A DNA stretch of 32,498 nucleotides, taken from positions 1 to 32,498 of the forward strand of contig JAFGHL010000123.1 in assembly GCA_016930155.1 (NCBI GenBank), read 5' to 3'. The stretch comes from Dehalococcoidia bacterium. Its GTDB lineage: Bacteria > Chloroflexota > Dehalococcoidia > GIF9 > UBA5629. Under the pieces are notes generated by a model, which was not told the origin of the DNA, did not search any database, and was given only the letters and a program-made list of their open reading frames with translations. The translations under genes and the position numbers were made by a program. Of the stretch, positions 32,371 to 32,498 are shown piece by piece (within the stretch, counting starts at the first letter, position 1; each line of letters begins with the position of its first letter).

Positions 32371-32498
32371 ATGGCGAACGGAGATGGCCGGAACGAGGTA
32401 AAAGAGTACAGGACCGGAGGCTGGAGCGCACACTACGTCCTTATCATCTGCACGCTGCTGTACGCCATCAACTACATGGACAGGCAGGTGTTCTCGGT
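32371..32498 (+). CDS. MFS transporter, N-terminal fragment (runs off the window)
   Basis: 42 codons are visible. A polar N-terminus is followed by the start of a first membrane helix ending YAINYMDRQVFS, the INYxDR signature of major facilitator superfamily anion/organic-acid carriers. AGGAGG stands 7 nt before the ATG. It is divergent from the M20-CaiB-hydratase operon and may supply its substrate. Confidence 0.8.
   Translation, partial: MANGDGRNEVKEYRTGGWSAHYVLIICTLLYAINYMDRQVFS

Noticed and set aside
1-32498. tRNA, rRNA, riboswitch, phage or transposase genes
   Set aside because: I found no convincing cloverleaf, rRNA segment, conserved riboswitch core, integrase or transposase frame.

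Overview
This window looks like chromosome from a strictly CoA-centred, probably anaerobic bacterium of the Dehalococcoidia (Chloroflexota) type. That assignment is an inference. It rests on the density of CaiB/BaiF (class III) CoA-transferases, enoyl-CoA hydratases, a class I CoA-transferase, desulforedoxin-like iron proteins and MarR regulators, and on the base composition. There is no rRNA, tRNA or housekeeping marker to confirm it. I see no CRISPR array, transposase, integrase or phage gene. No gene-free stretch exceeds 300 bases; the longest is 2378-2651.

Left part (1-5100, all + strand): the 3' end of an amidohydrolase-2 gene, a membrane-anchored C45-type (Ntn) acyltransferase/amidase, an AT-rich control region with a 14-bp palindrome and a good promoter, a MarR regulator, a two-subunit class I CoA-transferase, and two tandem desulforedoxin-like genes. 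The second desulforedoxin has lost the fourth iron-ligand Cys.

Middle-left (5286-14801): a tandem-fused CaiB/CaiB protein converges on an Amidohydro_3/transglutaminase-like pair. A GNAT gene follows. Then comes a minus-strand cluster of APC permease, CaiB CoA-transferase and amidohydrolase-2, divergent from a second MarR gene. The shared promoter region carries back-to-back -35 boxes and a 24-bp inverted repeat that looks like the MarR operator. I read this as an uptake-plus-CoA-activation module for an unknown, probably nitrogenous or carboxylic, substrate.

Middle (14974-19361): a signalling operon with overlapping genes: NMT1/THI5-like solute-binding protein, Cache-type histidine kinase, single-domain response regulator, then a REC-HD-GYP protein. 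It probably couples an external small molecule to c-di-GMP turnover. Next come a nitroreductase and an amidase-signature enzyme.

Middle-right (21841-26878): a homocysteine methyltransferase-like protein whose conserved N-terminus starts upstream of the first ATG, a Cas4/RecB-like nuclease with an apparent Fe-S 'staple', small membrane proteins, a Mop/TOBE protein, and a locally AT-richer patch with a TM2 protein and a lipoprotein. An HSL-type esterase and a small coiled-coil protein follow.

Right (26950-32498): a minus-strand operon of M20 peptidase, two CaiB proteins and two enoyl-CoA hydratase-family proteins, then the start of an MFS transporter. One CaiB keeps the catalytic Asp and its neighbour has Ser there. 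The last hydratase gene is cut short at a repeat.

Two families of dispersed palindromic repeats run through the window. One copy is read in frame as the linker of the CaiB fusion, one supplies the premature stop of the enoyl-CoA hydratase, and one fragment supplies the end of the esterase.
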